Assembly (NCBI GenBank): GCA_009809945.1
Contig: WTPW01000433.1
Span: 364,850 to 428,849 of the forward strand
Direction: 5' to 3'
DNA length: 64,000 bases
Source of the DNA: Gigaspora margarita
Lineage: Eukaryota > Glomeromycota > Glomeromycetes > Diversisporales > Gigasporaceae
A program made the translations under genes and the position numbers. Shown in pieces: positions 11,010 to 22,874 of this stretch. Below the pieces are notes generated by a model that was not told the origin of the DNA, made no database searches, and saw nothing but the letters and a program-made list of their open reading frames with translations. The number at the start of each line of letters is the position of its first letter. Within the stretch, counting starts at the first letter, position 1.

Positions 11010-12199
11010 AAAATAATAAATTTCTAAAAATAAAAATAAAATTTTATAAGGCGCACAAAAAGTTTTTTGGTTTTCATAACATAGAAAAAAAGTGATCTGG
11101 AAGCCTGGTTATATACACTATATATTTATAAACAAATTTTTTATATAGATATTATTAGATAGCTATAAAATATTTAAATTAGCTAAAAATAGTAATTCTA
11201 TTAAATTAACATGAATTAAATTAGGATGATAAAAATAATAAAAAGCTTCTAATACAATTATTTAAATAATTTGTTCAAGCTCATTAATAATTGCTATTTA
11301 TTTTATTTTATTATACTTTTATTGCAAATATTTATAAATATTCATGATATTTACCATTTGATTCCTTTATCGAATAATTTGATGTATGAGTGTGAAGAAT
11401 TTTTATTAATATAAGTATTCAAAATAAATTACACGAATTTATAATTAACACATAAACATAAAATCATTTATTAATCTAAGGATTTAACTAAGCTATCCAA
11501 AATTATAAATATTTACTATTTATAATTTTATTTTAGATTGAGTATAATTTAGTGTATGAGCATAAAAAGAAATTATTATCTAAGTTTATGGACATTTATC
11601 ATTAATTTCATTTTATTTGTAATTGAACATAAAGAACTATTTACTCTAATCGGCAATAAAAGGCTATCATTTTTCTATAGCCTAGTTGATAAGTGTTATA
11701 TTAAATATAATCAGATAAAAATTAGTCAACGACTTCGCTATTAAAATTTTTCTTTCTGACGTATTAAACTTTCATCACGTTCTTTACAATTGATTCGTTA
11801 AGCCTATTTTTTTCCTAATAAAAATTTACACTTAGACCTGTTTCAACAGGTTGATTAAGGTGCTTGAGAAACCCTAAAGTGTTTGTTGGTGAAATCATAT
11901 TGATGTAGATTCGCTTATTTATCATGTGTCGATTGTTTTTTTTTTTAAATTTCAAGGTCACGTTATTTTTTTAATGTAATAGTAGATATACTTAATTAAT
12001 AAATTTTTGTTCTGTTTTGTTGTCAGATTATATGTGAATTTATAGAATTTAAAAACTGTAACCAATATCCTTAATAGCTTATTCGTATTTTTATTTTCTT
12101 TCAACTTATTTACCTTGTTCCACCCTGAGTACTGCATGTTATAAGTAATCTAATTCGCCCTCTTGTCAATAGTGTGTTTAAAAATAAACAGAAGCTGGG
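11010..12199. repeat. F-box intergenic spacer, distal half
   Basis: Collinear with 52070-53490 and 61490-62910. Shared landmarks include CACAAAAAGTTTTTTGG, AATAATTTGATGTATGAGTG and CGCCCTCTTGTCAATA. It lacks the roughly 300-bp block present in the other two spacers (52892-53185 and 62312-62598). The 62-codon open frame at 11556 is not conserved in them and is discounted. Confidence 0.8.
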
Positions 12200-12343
12200 T
12201 ATATACTTGTTATTTAATGGATATCGGTGAATATGATGTATTCCACAGAATAATAATAAAATTATGTGGCCTTCGGCCACGTGGTTTACTATTATTCTGT
12301 AGAATACACCGTGTTCGCCGATATCCATAAAATAACTAGTTTA
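12200..12343. mobile_element. Foldback MITE, near-perfect palindrome
   Basis: Arms of about 68 bp, for example ATGGATATCGG on both sides, meet at GTGGCCTTCGGCCAC. The spacers at 53490 and 62910 lack this sequence. The minus-strand open frame here only mirrors the palindrome. Confidence 0.75.
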
Positions 12344-12836
12344 TCCCATGGGTACGACGTACAATCTGTGCAACATGTCATTCAATAAACTTCAGCTACT
12401 GTAGTAATTTAAACTTTATTTCAATAATTGATCTATTTATTTTTTTTTATTTAAAAAAAATAAAATAAAAATCGAGTACAAGAAAAAGTAATATTACAAT
12501 AACTGAAGAAATTTTCAAATTGCAAAAATCTTTTGTGTAAAGAATACTACAATAACAAGTGTATTAAATGCTGTGCCTCGACCAGTTTCATAAAGCTATC
12601 AAGTATGAAATCGAATTTAAGAATTTAATTCTTCAAGCTCAAGCTCTCCTATTATCTTCAGCACATTCAAGACTACTTTTAAATGATATTTTTAATGTTA
12701 CTCACTTTTTAACCTTTTAGAATATTAAAAAACGTGATAATAATATATAAATAAAAAAAGAAATTAATATTTTAAATATTTAAATAAACTTTTTTTATTG
12801 AATAAAAATTAATAAAGTACATTAAAATTCTTCATT

Positions 12837-13040
12837 TGCCTATAACAAGTTTAAAACCTTTAGTATCTAGTAAAGTCCTTCACCTGCTTACAACAATTTT
12901 AAAACCTTCGAACCTAATAAATTCTTTCGTCTGTCTATAACAATTTTAAAACTCTTTGAACATATTATAGTCATTTGTCTTCCTATGACAATTTTAAAAC
13001 CCACTGAACCTCAAAACACAATTTTAAAACCTACGACCTA
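12837..13040. repeat. 47-48 bp minisatellite
   Basis: CAATTTTAAAAC recurs at about 12846, 12894, 12941, 12989 and 13019. The first four are spaced 47-48 bp apart and the last is truncated. Units are diverged. Confidence 0.65.
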
Positions 13041-13161
13041 GTAAACATGATTATTTTAAGACCCGTAAAGAAATAATAATTCTAGTCGATTACATAATCG
13101 TGAACTTTAGTTCAAGATCTTTAACTTTTAATTAGGATTTACTGTAAAACTTAACGTTAAT

Positions 13162-13212
13162 CACCAGTCTATATGAAAATCATGTGTCACATGATTTTCA
13201 TATAGACCGGTG
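13162..13212. repeat. 51-bp hairpin
   Basis: Two 25-bp arms with one mismatch and a single-base spacer: left arm CACCAGTCTATATGAAAATC, right arm its inverse ending GACCGGTG. Near-perfect cruciform potential inside the inserted element. Confidence 0.8.
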
Positions 13213-13519
13213 CGAATAACTTAGAAAAAAAAGCACGGGTTGTTACATAGTACCCATGGGATAAAAAAGATAACAACATATGATATAACGATGTTAAGCA
13301 CAATCATAATTAGTAAAAATATAGCTGAAATGAAATAATCGATAGTGCAAACTAATAGCTAATTGCGGACTGATCATCATAATAATAACCACCAAATCAA
13401 CGCTACGCCCATCCACATGCTTCCGGGGTGCATTTCACGGCTCATATATCGTACACGTATAAAGTTACACAGACTAATACATATATACTACAATACTATA
13501 CATATGCGATTGTACCAGA

Positions 13520-13555
13520 CTTAACCCTTTTTCGTTAATACAGCACAAGTAATTA
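13520..13555 (+). promoter_or_regulatory. Conserved promoter-proximal block of F-box gene, copy 1
   Basis: CTTAACCCTTTTTCGTTAAT followed by a CACAAGTAATT leader ends exactly at the ATG. The same 36-bp spacing from CTTAACCC to ATG occurs in the copies at 53731, 49559 and 58999. The last two read TCGTTTATAAAACACAAG, which contains a TATA-like core. Conservation argues for core promoter or leader function. Confidence 0.6.
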
Positions 13556-15049
13556 ATGGCATCAAAAATGTTTATGGGCGATATGCCCGAATTAATGGAA
13601 ATAATTCTTAATAATTTCAATAATGAACTTTATTCTTTATACTCGTGTGCACTTGTGAGCCGACATTGGTGTAAAATGTCAATTCCTTTTCTTTGGAAAA
13701 CCCCTTTTTCATTTTGTCAAAATCCATTATTTATTTCTCAATATTTTTCATATCTTGACGAAAACGAAACATTCGTGTTGAAAGAATGTGGAATAAATGT
13801 AAAATTTCCAAAAACTTTATTTAAGTATGCAAAATTTTTAAAGATTTTTGATTTATCCAGTCTAGAAACGAATGTTAGAAAATGGAATGATTTCCAACTT
13901 GCTGATTCAAAATCACACAAATCATCAATATATCGCATAGTTAATTTATTATTTAAATTATTTGTTGAGAGTGGGGCCACTTTGCACAAATTAGATTTAT
14001 ATTTTTCGGATTACGAAATCAATCCAGAGATTTTCTACTCATTAGGACGAAATGAACAATTTTTCTCACGGCTTCAAGATTTATCATTGGGTGGAATATC
14101 AGAATTTAACATCGAAAGCGTTAATGCATTATTAGAAATCTTGGCAAAAAACACTACAAAAATTAATGCTTTGAAACTTGAACTTTATTCTAATTATGAA
14201 CCACGAACACATCATGCGCTTGAATGTATTATTAAATCACAAGAACAACTTAGGCAGTTTAGCTTAATCGGTATATTCGAATATCTTACCAAGTTCCACG
14301 GCATTATTTCAGCTTTAGATTGTCAAAATAAGTCATTATACGAAGTTATAATAGAGAGTTGTACTTGCGACACAGAATTCAAGGTGATAATGAATTGTAA
14401 AAATTTAGGAATTCTTCGTATCCATGATTGTAGTAATTTAAATATATTAGAGGCAAGCCTCAACACTTTAGAAATTACTTGTTACCCGATCTATGCATCG
14501 AATATAGTACCAATTTTAAAAAAGTCTGGTACGTTATTACAACGACTAAGTCTTGTATCAGTAGATGAACCCACTCGTGAAAAATCGGTATTACTAGAAA
14601 CACTTAAGTCCTTCTGTCCGAATATTGCATATCTCAATCTTACAGATGTTGAATTTTCCACACAATTCCTTGTGCTTATTGGTAATTTACAAAAACTTCA
14701 ATTTCTTACTTTATGGGATATTTATGAAATACTAGGGGATGAACCAAAAATACAAATTATGCAGTTTGCAAAATTATTGCCATTAACATTGCAATATCTT
14801 GACTTAAGGAATTCTTGTTTAAGTTCATATATTGATATTTTATTCAATAATTGCAATGCACCTTTAAAATATCTCCTAATTGATCGTCTTGATGACGAGA
14901 AAGGGGCTAAAGCGTTGATCGAATTTTGCATACGAAAAAAAACTTTAAATTATGTGGGTGTACGTTTAAGTTTGGATGATAATATTAAAAACGAAATGGA
15001 AAGATATGTTATGTTGATACCATGTGAACGCATTGCTATTAGTTGCTAA
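13556..15049 (+). CDS. F-box/LRR protein, intact copy 1
   Basis: A 497-residue single-exon protein. Residues about 9-50 are an F-box: MPELMEIIL, then SLYSCALVSRHWCKMS and a P-LW segment, the pattern that docks on Skp1 in SCF ubiquitin ligases. The rest (about 60-490) is a leucine-rich solenoid with LRR-like strands such as LGILRIHDC, LQRLSLV, IAYLNLTDVEF and LQYLDLRN, expected to hold the substrate to be ubiquitinated. The start is fixed by the conserved ATGGCATCAAAAATG context and the shared 36-bp upstream block. It is the only undamaged member of five related copies here and is nearest to the copy at 53767, with only scattered substitutions. No nuclear or membrane signal was seen. The substrate is unknown. 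F-box/LRR families of this form are very large in Rhizophagus (family knowledge). Confidence 0.9.
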   Translation: MASKMFMGDMPELMEIILNNFNNELYSLYSCALVSRHWCKMSIPFLWKTPFSFCQNPLFISQYFSYLDENETFVLKECGINVKFPKTLFKYAKFLKIFDLSSLETNVRKWNDFQLADSKSHKSSIYRIVNLLFKLFVESGATLHKLDLYFSDYEINPEIFYSLGRNEQFFSRLQDLSLGGISEFNIESVNALLEILAKNTTKINALKLELYSNYEPRTHHALECIIKSQEQLRQFSLIGIFEYLTKFHGIISALDCQNKSLYEVIIESCTCDTEFKVIMNCKNLGILRIHDCSNLNILEASLNTLEITCYPIYASNIVPILKKSGTLLQRLSLVSVDEPTREKSVLLETLKSFCPNIAYLNLTDVEFSTQFLVLIGNLQKLQFLTLWDIYEILGDEPKIQIMQFAKLLPLTLQYLDLRNSCLSSYIDILFNNCNAPLKYLLIDRLDDEKGAKALIEFCIRKKTLNYVGVRLSLDDNIKNEMERYVMLIPCERIAISC

Positions 15050-15987
15050 TCTCTACATATAAAGTTTATAAAATTTTCATAATTAACTTTTTGCAAGTTT
15101 TAAAACTAGCCTTTTAAAAATGTTAACATCATTTATTGATTTTTGAGGTTGTGATATTTTTTATGCATATATAATAAAATAGTGCATCAAAAAGTTTAGT
15201 AATATTTATTAGTTAAATAGATCTAATTAACGAAAATTTGAAACCTAATTTCAACAAGTGTAAAAGTTTATCCTGATTTAAGCTTTAGGGTAGTGTTATA
15301 CAGTCAGACTTCTCTAAATGCATCTACTAAAAGCAATATTGCCAAATGCAACCTTTAACTCCGGTTCATATATGTACATATCAGTTCCCATAAATGACAA
15401 TTCACTGTTCTTTATTTAGCTGTCGAAAAGCTTGCCCTATGGGTCGCATTTGGGAAGGCTAGTTCGTATTTAAATTAAAAAATGTCATAATTAATAAATT
15501 TTGTTCTATTATGATAATGTCTATTGTTTATTTAGAATATTAATATAATAAAATAAATTTTAATTATACAATATTACTAATTAAATTGTCGTAATTTATG
15601 TTAAGTTCTAAAGGTTCTAAATTTAAGGTTTTAAAGGTTTGTCAAGAATGAAAATAAAATTTTATCTTAAAAAATTATAAATATGGATGTTTTAGTTTAT
15701 GATAACTTTTTTACAATTTTTAAATGGGTTATAATTTTGGCTTAAAATTAAATACAGTTATTATTATTATTTTTGATATTGTTAAATATTGAAAAATAAA
15801 TAGCACTATATATTTATGTCTAAAATGAAGCTAAATAATTATTTTTCCTTATATATATAAGAAACTACTACAGAAATAGATTTGTATAAAATTACACTTT
15901 AATATGTAACAAACAAATGAATCTAATACATCTTAAGAGTCAAATTTGTCCAACTAAAGATGAAGATAGATCTCCATAAATTGTAAA
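15050..15987. repeat. 3' flank duplicated with copy 3
   Basis: Collinear with 55260-56110, for example GATTTAAGCT, ACTTCTCTAAATGCA and CTGTCGAAAAGCTTGC. No gene. The GTCAGACTTCTCTAAATGCA portion near 15303 resembles the left end of the element at 408 and is a decayed TIR element. Confidence 0.7.
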
Positions 15988-16395
15988 CCTATGAGAAAAG
16001 TTGTCGGGTGTTGGTACGGATTGGCACGGGTTTGTCTGGATAGGCACTTGTCATGTGGCACGTAAAGGCATGAAACACGAACCAAAACGTGACAGAGTGA
16101 CACGTATATTACGTTTTACGGTATTGATATATGCGTTGGGTGGCACGTATAAGCACGTTTTATTACGTCACTTTACGTGTAATTACCCGTTCCAAAACCC
16201 GTAAATTTTGGTTTAGTAAAGTGCATAAAACCCGGTCCATTTACGGTCCAGAATGTCTGGGTAAACGGTCCAATTCGGACCAATTCAACGTGTCAACACG
16301 GATCATAGACATACAAACCCGAACAACTGCCGTGCCACACTTGACCGTGTCTTTCCGTAGAAACACGTGCCCACACGGATCACTTTTTTCATAGG
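15988..16395. mobile_element. GC-richer TIR element, CACGT-rich
   Basis: The ends CCTATGAGAAAAGT and (inverted) CCTATGAAAAAAGT enclose about 408 bp that is visibly richer in G and C than its surroundings and dense in GGCACG, CACGT and ACACG motifs. The homologous 3' flank of copy 3 lacks it, so it is an insertion. The flanks GTAAA and GTAAT are only partly duplicated. The overlapping small open frames (16001-16394) lie wholly inside it and are not taken as genes. Confidence 0.6.
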
Positions 16396-18250
16396 GTAAT
16401 TATACTAAGTTACTGTATAACAGAAAATGCTATAATCTCACTTTCAAATTTCACGTTTTAAATTACACAAACAAAATAACCTCCAGTTTCTGGTTTTGCT
16501 GGGTAACCCTGTTGTGTTACCAATGAAGAATGTATCGCTCGCAATTTTACCCTAAGCCTAACCTTACCCTGACCCTCGCCTCAACTTTAATATTTATCTT
16601 ATTTGACACTATAAAAAGAATACTAAGTTCATAGGGGTGGACTAATGCATAGGCGAACTTCTTAATTATTTACGTTTGGAAGCTACTTGTAGCTATGCAG
16701 TCTAAAGGCAGATGGATTTTTTGCGAATATGACTGGATTAAGCATGGCGGGCTTTCATTTCGATTGGCTAATTTTTGTAGATCATTTCGTGAATTTACAA
16801 GATCTGATTGGCTAGTAGGCTTATACTAAACCGAACCCAAAGTAAAAATATTTCGAATAAAAGATACATTATTTAAATTTTAATAATTACAATAATTTAT
16901 TACTTTGGTCGAATAGTAATTGTTATATCAGATATATATAATCTGATCAGATTTAAAAAACATCGATATCTTAAATTTTAAATTTTACGATATATTAGAT
17001 ACCGATACGTGTATAAAGAGTTTTGTATCAAAATTAAATTGCTAACAATAAATAATAACAGATAACAAGAAAAATAATAATTAAATTAATAAATATACTG
17101 TAAATAAATTAAAAGGAATAGTAAACAACTGCAAGTAAAAAGTACACGAAACTCAACCCTATCTTACAATAGTTTCGACAAGTTTTTCAGTTTTACTTAT
17201 TAGATTTAAGGTTACAGAAGTTGGACTCAGTTTTGACTTTCATCAATATTAAATCTACAGGCTTTGTCTAACGAATATAATCTAAATGGACTATCTGTAA
17301 CCTGGGTCATACCAAGAGTGCATTGAACTATATTTTTGAAATACTTAAAAATTTTGTATAATGTATTAAAATTAATTTACAATTCTGTATTACAAGATTG
17401 GATTACTCAATCTTAAGAACAAACTCGCTTACTAGAAATCTAACTACAAAAAAAAAATAATTTCTTTTGTTTTAGAGATCTTATATAGTATAACAACTGA
17501 ATTTAAAAAAAAACATTCTTTTAATAATCATAGTCAACACCCTCCTGTCCTTCTAGATCACAGTAGTGAACCTTTCTTATTCTTCTGTGTGTTAGATATA
17601 GTGGTAAGTTCATCAGTTTGCTGTGTAGTTTTTTCTTTCACACTAAAAATAGATTCATAGTATAAAGAAATGGCAATAAATGTTTTTTAGCTAAGTTCTG
17701 AATTACCTAACCAATTTCTGAATTATTTTAACAGTATATTAAACAGAAGGTATACTTTTAGTTTTATTATGTTGTAACCTTTGCCAATTTGTATTCATAG
17801 CTGCCAATTTGATTTTGTGACTGCAAAGCATTATGTCATATGTAACATAGATGCATATCAATCATCCAATCAAAAGTAAGCCCACTATGCTACTGGATTA
17901 TACTACTCTAAGTTAAATGAAATGTGACATTTCTACAATAAAATTTTTGATCTTGCATTTGAATTTAGCAGGTTTACAGATATCTGTGGCTTTGCTTGGA
18001 TATTGCAATCAAGTTTTGATATATTATAAAAATTGAATCTAAAAAGATTTTTACATTGATATACATCATGAGTCTTGAGATTTTAATTAGATGCAGCCTT
18101 TAAAGCCAAGATCATGTCTCAAATTATGACATTCATTATTAGGGTTTAAAGTTATATAATAAAGTTTGTATTTTAATTAAAAATTTATATACTATAATAT
18201 ATTAGAAAAGTCATATAACAATAAATATTTTCAATCTACATATCTGGTAT
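16396..18250. other. Intergenic DNA with repeat pieces
   Basis: About 16470-16630 (GGTAACCCTGTTGTGTTAC then CCTAACCTTACCCTGACCC) is shared with 56180-56330 and belongs to the duplicated 3' flank. I saw no gene, RNA or complete element in the remaining 1.6 kb. Confidence 0.45.
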
Positions 18251-18884
18251 CAATTTTTCAGCTAAAACCTCACTCAAAGTCCAAAACATTTTACTTCTGA
18301 AGTTTTGGTATCATCCAAAATCTGAAACTAATAAAATTGCTGAAACGTCCATAATGGGCAAAACTGAAACTTCTGAAACCTAATCTTCTGAAATTACTAA
18401 AACTATGTGAGTCAGCTGAATTTTTCAAAACTTAACAAAAAAAAATCTTGCAAATTTGAGAACCTTGAATATAAAAAAAAAAATAAAAAAAATAAAAAAA
18501 AATAAAATCAGTGATATTCAAAATAAAATAAAAATTGATTTATTATAGTAAATATCATTTAGGCTGTTTGAAATTAATTTTTTGGTTAACATCACCCCTA
18601 AAAGTTTTACTCGCAAATGAACAACCAAAAAAATGCTAGAAAACTCTCACCAATCACAAGAATTGCATCAACCAATGAAATTGTCCCCCATTTTTATATG
18701 TTTATTTCATATGTTTGTTTCATTTTATCCCCTCTTAAGAGTTCTAAAAAATGATATTAACCACAGAATCAACCTCAAATGGTCTTATACTTACTATTTT
18801 GTGTGATGCAGATTCTCATAATTTTATTGGCTATTGGTTTCTGTCAAAAGTTTCAAAATCTGGTAAAGCCCACATCTTTTTATA

Positions 18885-19571
18885 CTAGAGGTCCGAACCA
18901 GATACAATTTCTTCACTCAGGTCGCCTGTGTGAATTGAAATTGGGTGACCCAGATAAAAATGTGTTTTATATAGGTTATGCATCTTTTATTGATTTCTGT
19001 TAGTTTTGAATCATTTTTGAATTTTCATCAATCAACAAATGATTGTCACTTATTGATAAAGTGAAAATAAAAATAAAAACAAGTATTTATTATTTACTGT
19101 TTATTCTTTCGTTTAGAATAATAATTACGATAATATAAATTTGTAAATATTTTTGACAAATACTAGAAATTTGACAAGTCATATTAAAAATTAGTAATTC
19201 ATCTGTAAGATTGTAGAGATAAAGCAAAAATAAATGAAATCATGTACTTAAACTTTGTAAAATTGCAAAATGTCTATATCTAATATCAATAAGGTAAAAC
19301 AACAAAATATGGCCTGTGAAGGTATTCATTTTTGTTAAGGCAAATGTTAATAAATCATATACTCTCATTCAATCTTCAAAGTAAAGTTTTGTGTCAAATA
19401 GCAATAAAATAGGCTTTGATATTAGATGAAATGATATGATTTAATATATAGAACAAATTATTAAAAATGAATTAACATACCAACTGATTTGACCCAGGTT
19501 TCAAATTAGTGATCCAGGTCACCCATTTTGATCTGGATGATCCAGTTTACTATAACCCAGTTCAGAACTCT
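18885..19571. mobile_element. TIR element inserted in the 18.25-kb hAT
   Basis: The left end CTAGAGGTCCGAACCAG and the inverted right end ATAGAGTTCTGAACTGG are similar. GGTGACCCAGAT and its inverse occur just inside. Its position is fixed because host-element sequence resumes on both sides. The exact target duplication is unclear. Confidence 0.6.
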
Positions 19572-20071
19572 ATTTTATGTTATAAATCTGAATTTTAAGG
19601 TTCTACTAGTCACATGATATGTCACATAAAAATATTTTATATAGCAAATTACTATAAACTTTGAAGCCAAGATTCTTTTCAACCTATATATTATTTGAAA
19701 TTAAATTTTGTGTATATATAGAGCAAAAAAAACTTACCTTCATGCCAAGTTACAGTTCTGCCATTTTTGCACAATCGAAAATGTAATATTGCCAAAAACA
19801 ACAATTTTGCCAATTTTAAGATGATAAATATATGTAAAAACATGCTTCGAACTATACATGAGGATGAAAGCATTTTGGATAGAGTTCCTACAAACCTAGA
19901 TCAAATCAAACTTTAGATCAGATTTGAGTTTGATTTGATTTCAAATCAAACCCAATCTCAAACTAGCATTAAAAAAAATATTTGAGTATGATTTAAAGCA
20001 AACATTTTAGTTAAATTTGTGTTAGATTTGGGTTTGAGTTTGAAGTTTGCAAACTAGTTTGAGTTTGAATA

Positions 20072-20996
20072 CTGTATATTGCTGAAAATAAGCTACCTCC
20101 AAAAAATAACTTATTCTCTCTTTTGGTCAAGAAATGCAAAAATGTTTTTGACCAGAAAATAAGCTAACCACAATTAATGAAAGTTGCTACATAGTAAAGT
20201 CCAAATTTTATTAAGTAAATCGATCAAAGTCACTTAAGTACACTTAATCAGAAGACAAAAATACGTATATTTAAAATTTACAACAATATTAAAGATCTTT
20301 TTATTAATTGGTTTTTAATATTTACCTTCAATAAAGAGATTAAAATTTGGGTTAATTAATTTGTAACTGTAGTTACAGTAACCGCATCTATCAGGCCAAT
20401 CAAATTTGAAGATAGGTATAACATTACACATTTGGAAAGAATCAAAACAAATTCATTTTGCCAAAAATTGCTTCTAACTCAAAATTTCGCATATGAAACT
20501 ACCATTCAGGTTCTAACAAAAAAACTTTTTTGCTAAATTTTAATAAAACTATAACCTTCTCTAATCCCTAGTCTCACACTAACCCTAACTTTAATTATAC
20601 TTCACTATAATCATTGATTAATGATTTTTGCATGATATCAATCATGTGTTATCTGGTAATATTATTTACAGTTATAAAATTTATCTGTAACCTACGGTTA
20701 CAAAACAATTAATCCTTAAAATTTTATTAACAAAATATATTTGTTGAATACAAAAATTAAAAGTTAAATAATAAAAAGTACTTATATCTTGATGAAACTT
20801 TCAGAATAGCTGTAGCTTAGTCTCCCAAATAAGTTTACTTAATCGCTAATAAAGATTTACATAGTAGAATTTAGACTTTACTATGTAACTACTATTGATG
20901 ATTAACCAAAAATCAATTTTATCCAAAAACAAGTAACTCTAATTTTTTTGTACCCAAAATCATTCAAAAAAGGTATCTTATTTTTGGTAATATAAA
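20072..20996. mobile_element. TA-flanked element, CTGTATATTGC family
   Basis: Left end CTGTATATTGCTGAAAATA; right end less well kept (GGTATCTTATTTTTGG). Internal sequence such as ACATAGTAAAGTCCAAA and TATTAATTGGTTTTTAAT is shared with the adjacent copy at 20999. It contains the MULE-like insertion at 20350. Confidence 0.65.
20350..20715. mobile_element. MULE-like MITE with 10-bp target duplication
   Basis: The left end GGTTAATTAATTTGTAAC and the inverted right end GGATTAATTGTTTTGTAAC form a TIR of about 30 bp. Flanks are TTAAAATTTG (20340-20349) and TTAAAATTTT (20716-20725), a 9-of-10 duplication. The neighbouring copy at 20999 has the uninterrupted ATTAAAATTTTATTAAC. A 9-11 bp duplication is the Mutator-like pattern. 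The interior holds GTTCTAACAAAAAAA and CTAACCCTAA. Confidence 0.8.
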
Positions 20997-20998
20997 TA

Positions 20999-21703
20999 CT
21001 GTATATTGCTAAAAATAAGCTATTTCTGAAAATAAATTACCCCTTCTATTGCTCAAAAAACTCAAAAACGTCTTTGACCAAAAATAAACTACCCACAATT
21101 GATGAATGTTGCTATATAGTAAAGTCCAAACATTATTAAGCAAATTGATTAAAGTTTCTTAAATAGACTTATTAGGACCCCTAAATATACATAGATAGAT
21201 CAGGTTAATTATAGAGTTACTAAAAAAGAAAAGATCTATAGAAAAAACTTCAAAATAAGCAAAAAATTACTATAAATAGAAAAGATTTGCATAAAAAACC
21301 TCAAAAATAAACAAACTCATACCTGACCTATCTATGTATATTTTGGGGTTCTGACTTATTTAGGAGATCAAATTACGCTTTTTCTGAAATTTGCAACAAA
21401 ATTGGAGAACTTTTTATTAATTGGTTTTTAATTTTTACATTCAACGAAGCGATTAAAATTTTATTAACAAAATATATTTGATGAATGTTAAAATTAAAAG
21501 TCAAATAATAAAAAATGCTCCTATTTTGATGGAATTTTCAGCATATGTATAGTTTAGTCTTGCAAACAAGTCTAATTAAGCGTTAATAATCAATTTACAT
21601 GGTAAAATTTAGACTTTACTATGTAACAACTATTGGCAACTAACCAAAAATCGATTATATCTAAAAATAAACCAATTCCAGATTTTTAGTGTTTGGAAAC
21701 ATA
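20999..21703. mobile_element. TA-flanked element, CTGTATATTGC family, second copy
   Basis: Begins CTGTATATTGCTAAAAATA directly after the previous copy. The right end near 21703 (ACATATGG then TA) is only weakly the inverse, so the end is approximate. It carries the 181-bp insertion at 21173. Confidence 0.6.
21173..21353. mobile_element. 181-bp MITE with 6-bp target duplication
   Basis: Ends TAGGACCCCTAAATATACAT and (inverted) CAGAACCCCAAAATATACAT, flanked by perfect ACTTAT at 21167-21172 and 21354-21359. Same family as 22568-22747 and 49265-49446. Confidence 0.85.
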
Positions 21704-22567
21704 TGGTATATTTTTATATTTTAAACATGATTACTTAAATACAAAGTTAGAATTAAGAAACTTGGTTAAAATTTAAAAAATATATTTATATCATTCAAAC
21801 TCAAACTAGTTTGCAAACTTCAAATCAAACTCAAATCAAACTTTGTATAAAATTTGGGTTTGGTTTGAATTTGATTATTTCTATATTTGAGTTTGGTTTG
21901 ATTTCAAACTTTATAAAATTTATAGTTTGAGTTTGGTTTGATTTGGAGTTTAATCAAACTCAAATCAAACCTGGATCAAACTTCGGAACCCTAAATTTGA
22001 GTTTGAAAACCCAAAATTAAAATTTGAAGATGAAATAGTTTTTGATCTATTTTACTTGAAAAATAAAATTATTTGAATACTCATTTTGAATAAACGAAAT
22101 TATAAAGAACATATCTATATAATTTTTATTTGCTCTTTCTTATAACAAATTTTAATTTTCTCTAATGAAGATGAAATAGGCCTTTTTCAAAAATCAATTT
22201 TGGTAACATTACTACTTCAAACAACTTTACTTAGACAACAAAAGTTAGATTATCTTGTAAGAAAAATGGGTTATATATGTACTAAAGTAAAATTTTTAGA
22301 GGTTCAATATAAACCCTTTTTTTGTCAATATAATCTGCTTTGGGCTTCTAAGTAAACTTGTTTAGCAGGTAATTCTACTTGTATTTAGGTCAAAACATGC
22401 TTTTTCAAACCTTTTACTAAGTGAAAAATAGGATAAAGTTAGAAAAAAATATTTTTTCAAAAAATTAAAAAATTTTTTAGAAAAAGTTTTTTTCTAACTT
22501 TAATCTATTTTTCACTCAGTAAAAGGTCCAAGAAAGCATGTTTTGACCTCAATAAGAGTAGAATTAC

Positions 22568-22747
22568 CAGAACCCAAAATATCTACAAAAAGATAAGGTT
22601 TTATAAAAATTACTAATTATAAAAAGATCTGTAGAAAAAAAAGGCAAAAATAAGCAAACTAATTACTATAAAGGAAATAATTTGCACAAAAAAAGCCAAA
22701 AATAAGCAAACTAATACCTTACCATTCTCTATATACTTTGGGTTCTG
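22568..22747. mobile_element. 180-bp MITE with 6-bp target duplication
   Basis: Ends CAGAACCCAAAATATCTAC and (inverted) CAGAACCCAAAGTATATAG, flanked by perfect AATTAC at 22562-22567 and 22748-22753. The opposite arm of the host foldback gives the uninterrupted site. Confidence 0.85.
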
Positions 22748-22874
22748 AATTACCTGCTAAACAAGTTTACTTAGAAGCCCAAAGCAGGTTATCTTGACAT
22801 AAAAGGGTTTTATATGAGCTTGGTGCTACAGAAAAGAGGGAAAATGACAAAATTTTGAAAATTAATTTTTTTAT

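Larger units (their letters stand above)
12344..13261. mobile_element. Probable TA-flanked element with TCCCATGGGTAC ends
   Basis: The inverted ends TTTATCCCATGGGTAC (left) and GTACCCATGGGATAAA (right) match for 16 bp and then degenerate. The sequence is absent from the paralogous spacers, where AGAAGCTG runs straight into ATAAAAAGA, so it is an insertion. The interior has a 47-48 bp minisatellite and a 51-bp hairpin, and no coding capacity. Confidence 0.6.
19880..21993. mobile_element. TAG-type TIR element rich in TTTGAGTTTGATTTGA
   Basis: The ends TAGAGTTCC and (inverted) TAGGGTTCCGAAG are followed in both arms by dozens of TTTGAGTTTG/CAAACTCAAA motifs. The 8-bp flanks match at only 5 of 8 positions. 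It is split by two adjacent TA elements at 20072-20996 and 20999-21703. Confidence 0.55.

Noticed and set aside
13738..14931. Minus-strand open frames inside F-box copy 1
   Set aside because: They are the complement of a clearly coding strand and recur as shadows in copy 3.
16001..16394. Two overlapping open frames of 67 and 87 codons
   Set aside because: Both lie entirely inside the CCTATGA-ended TIR element, overlap each other in different frames, and have no recognisable motif.
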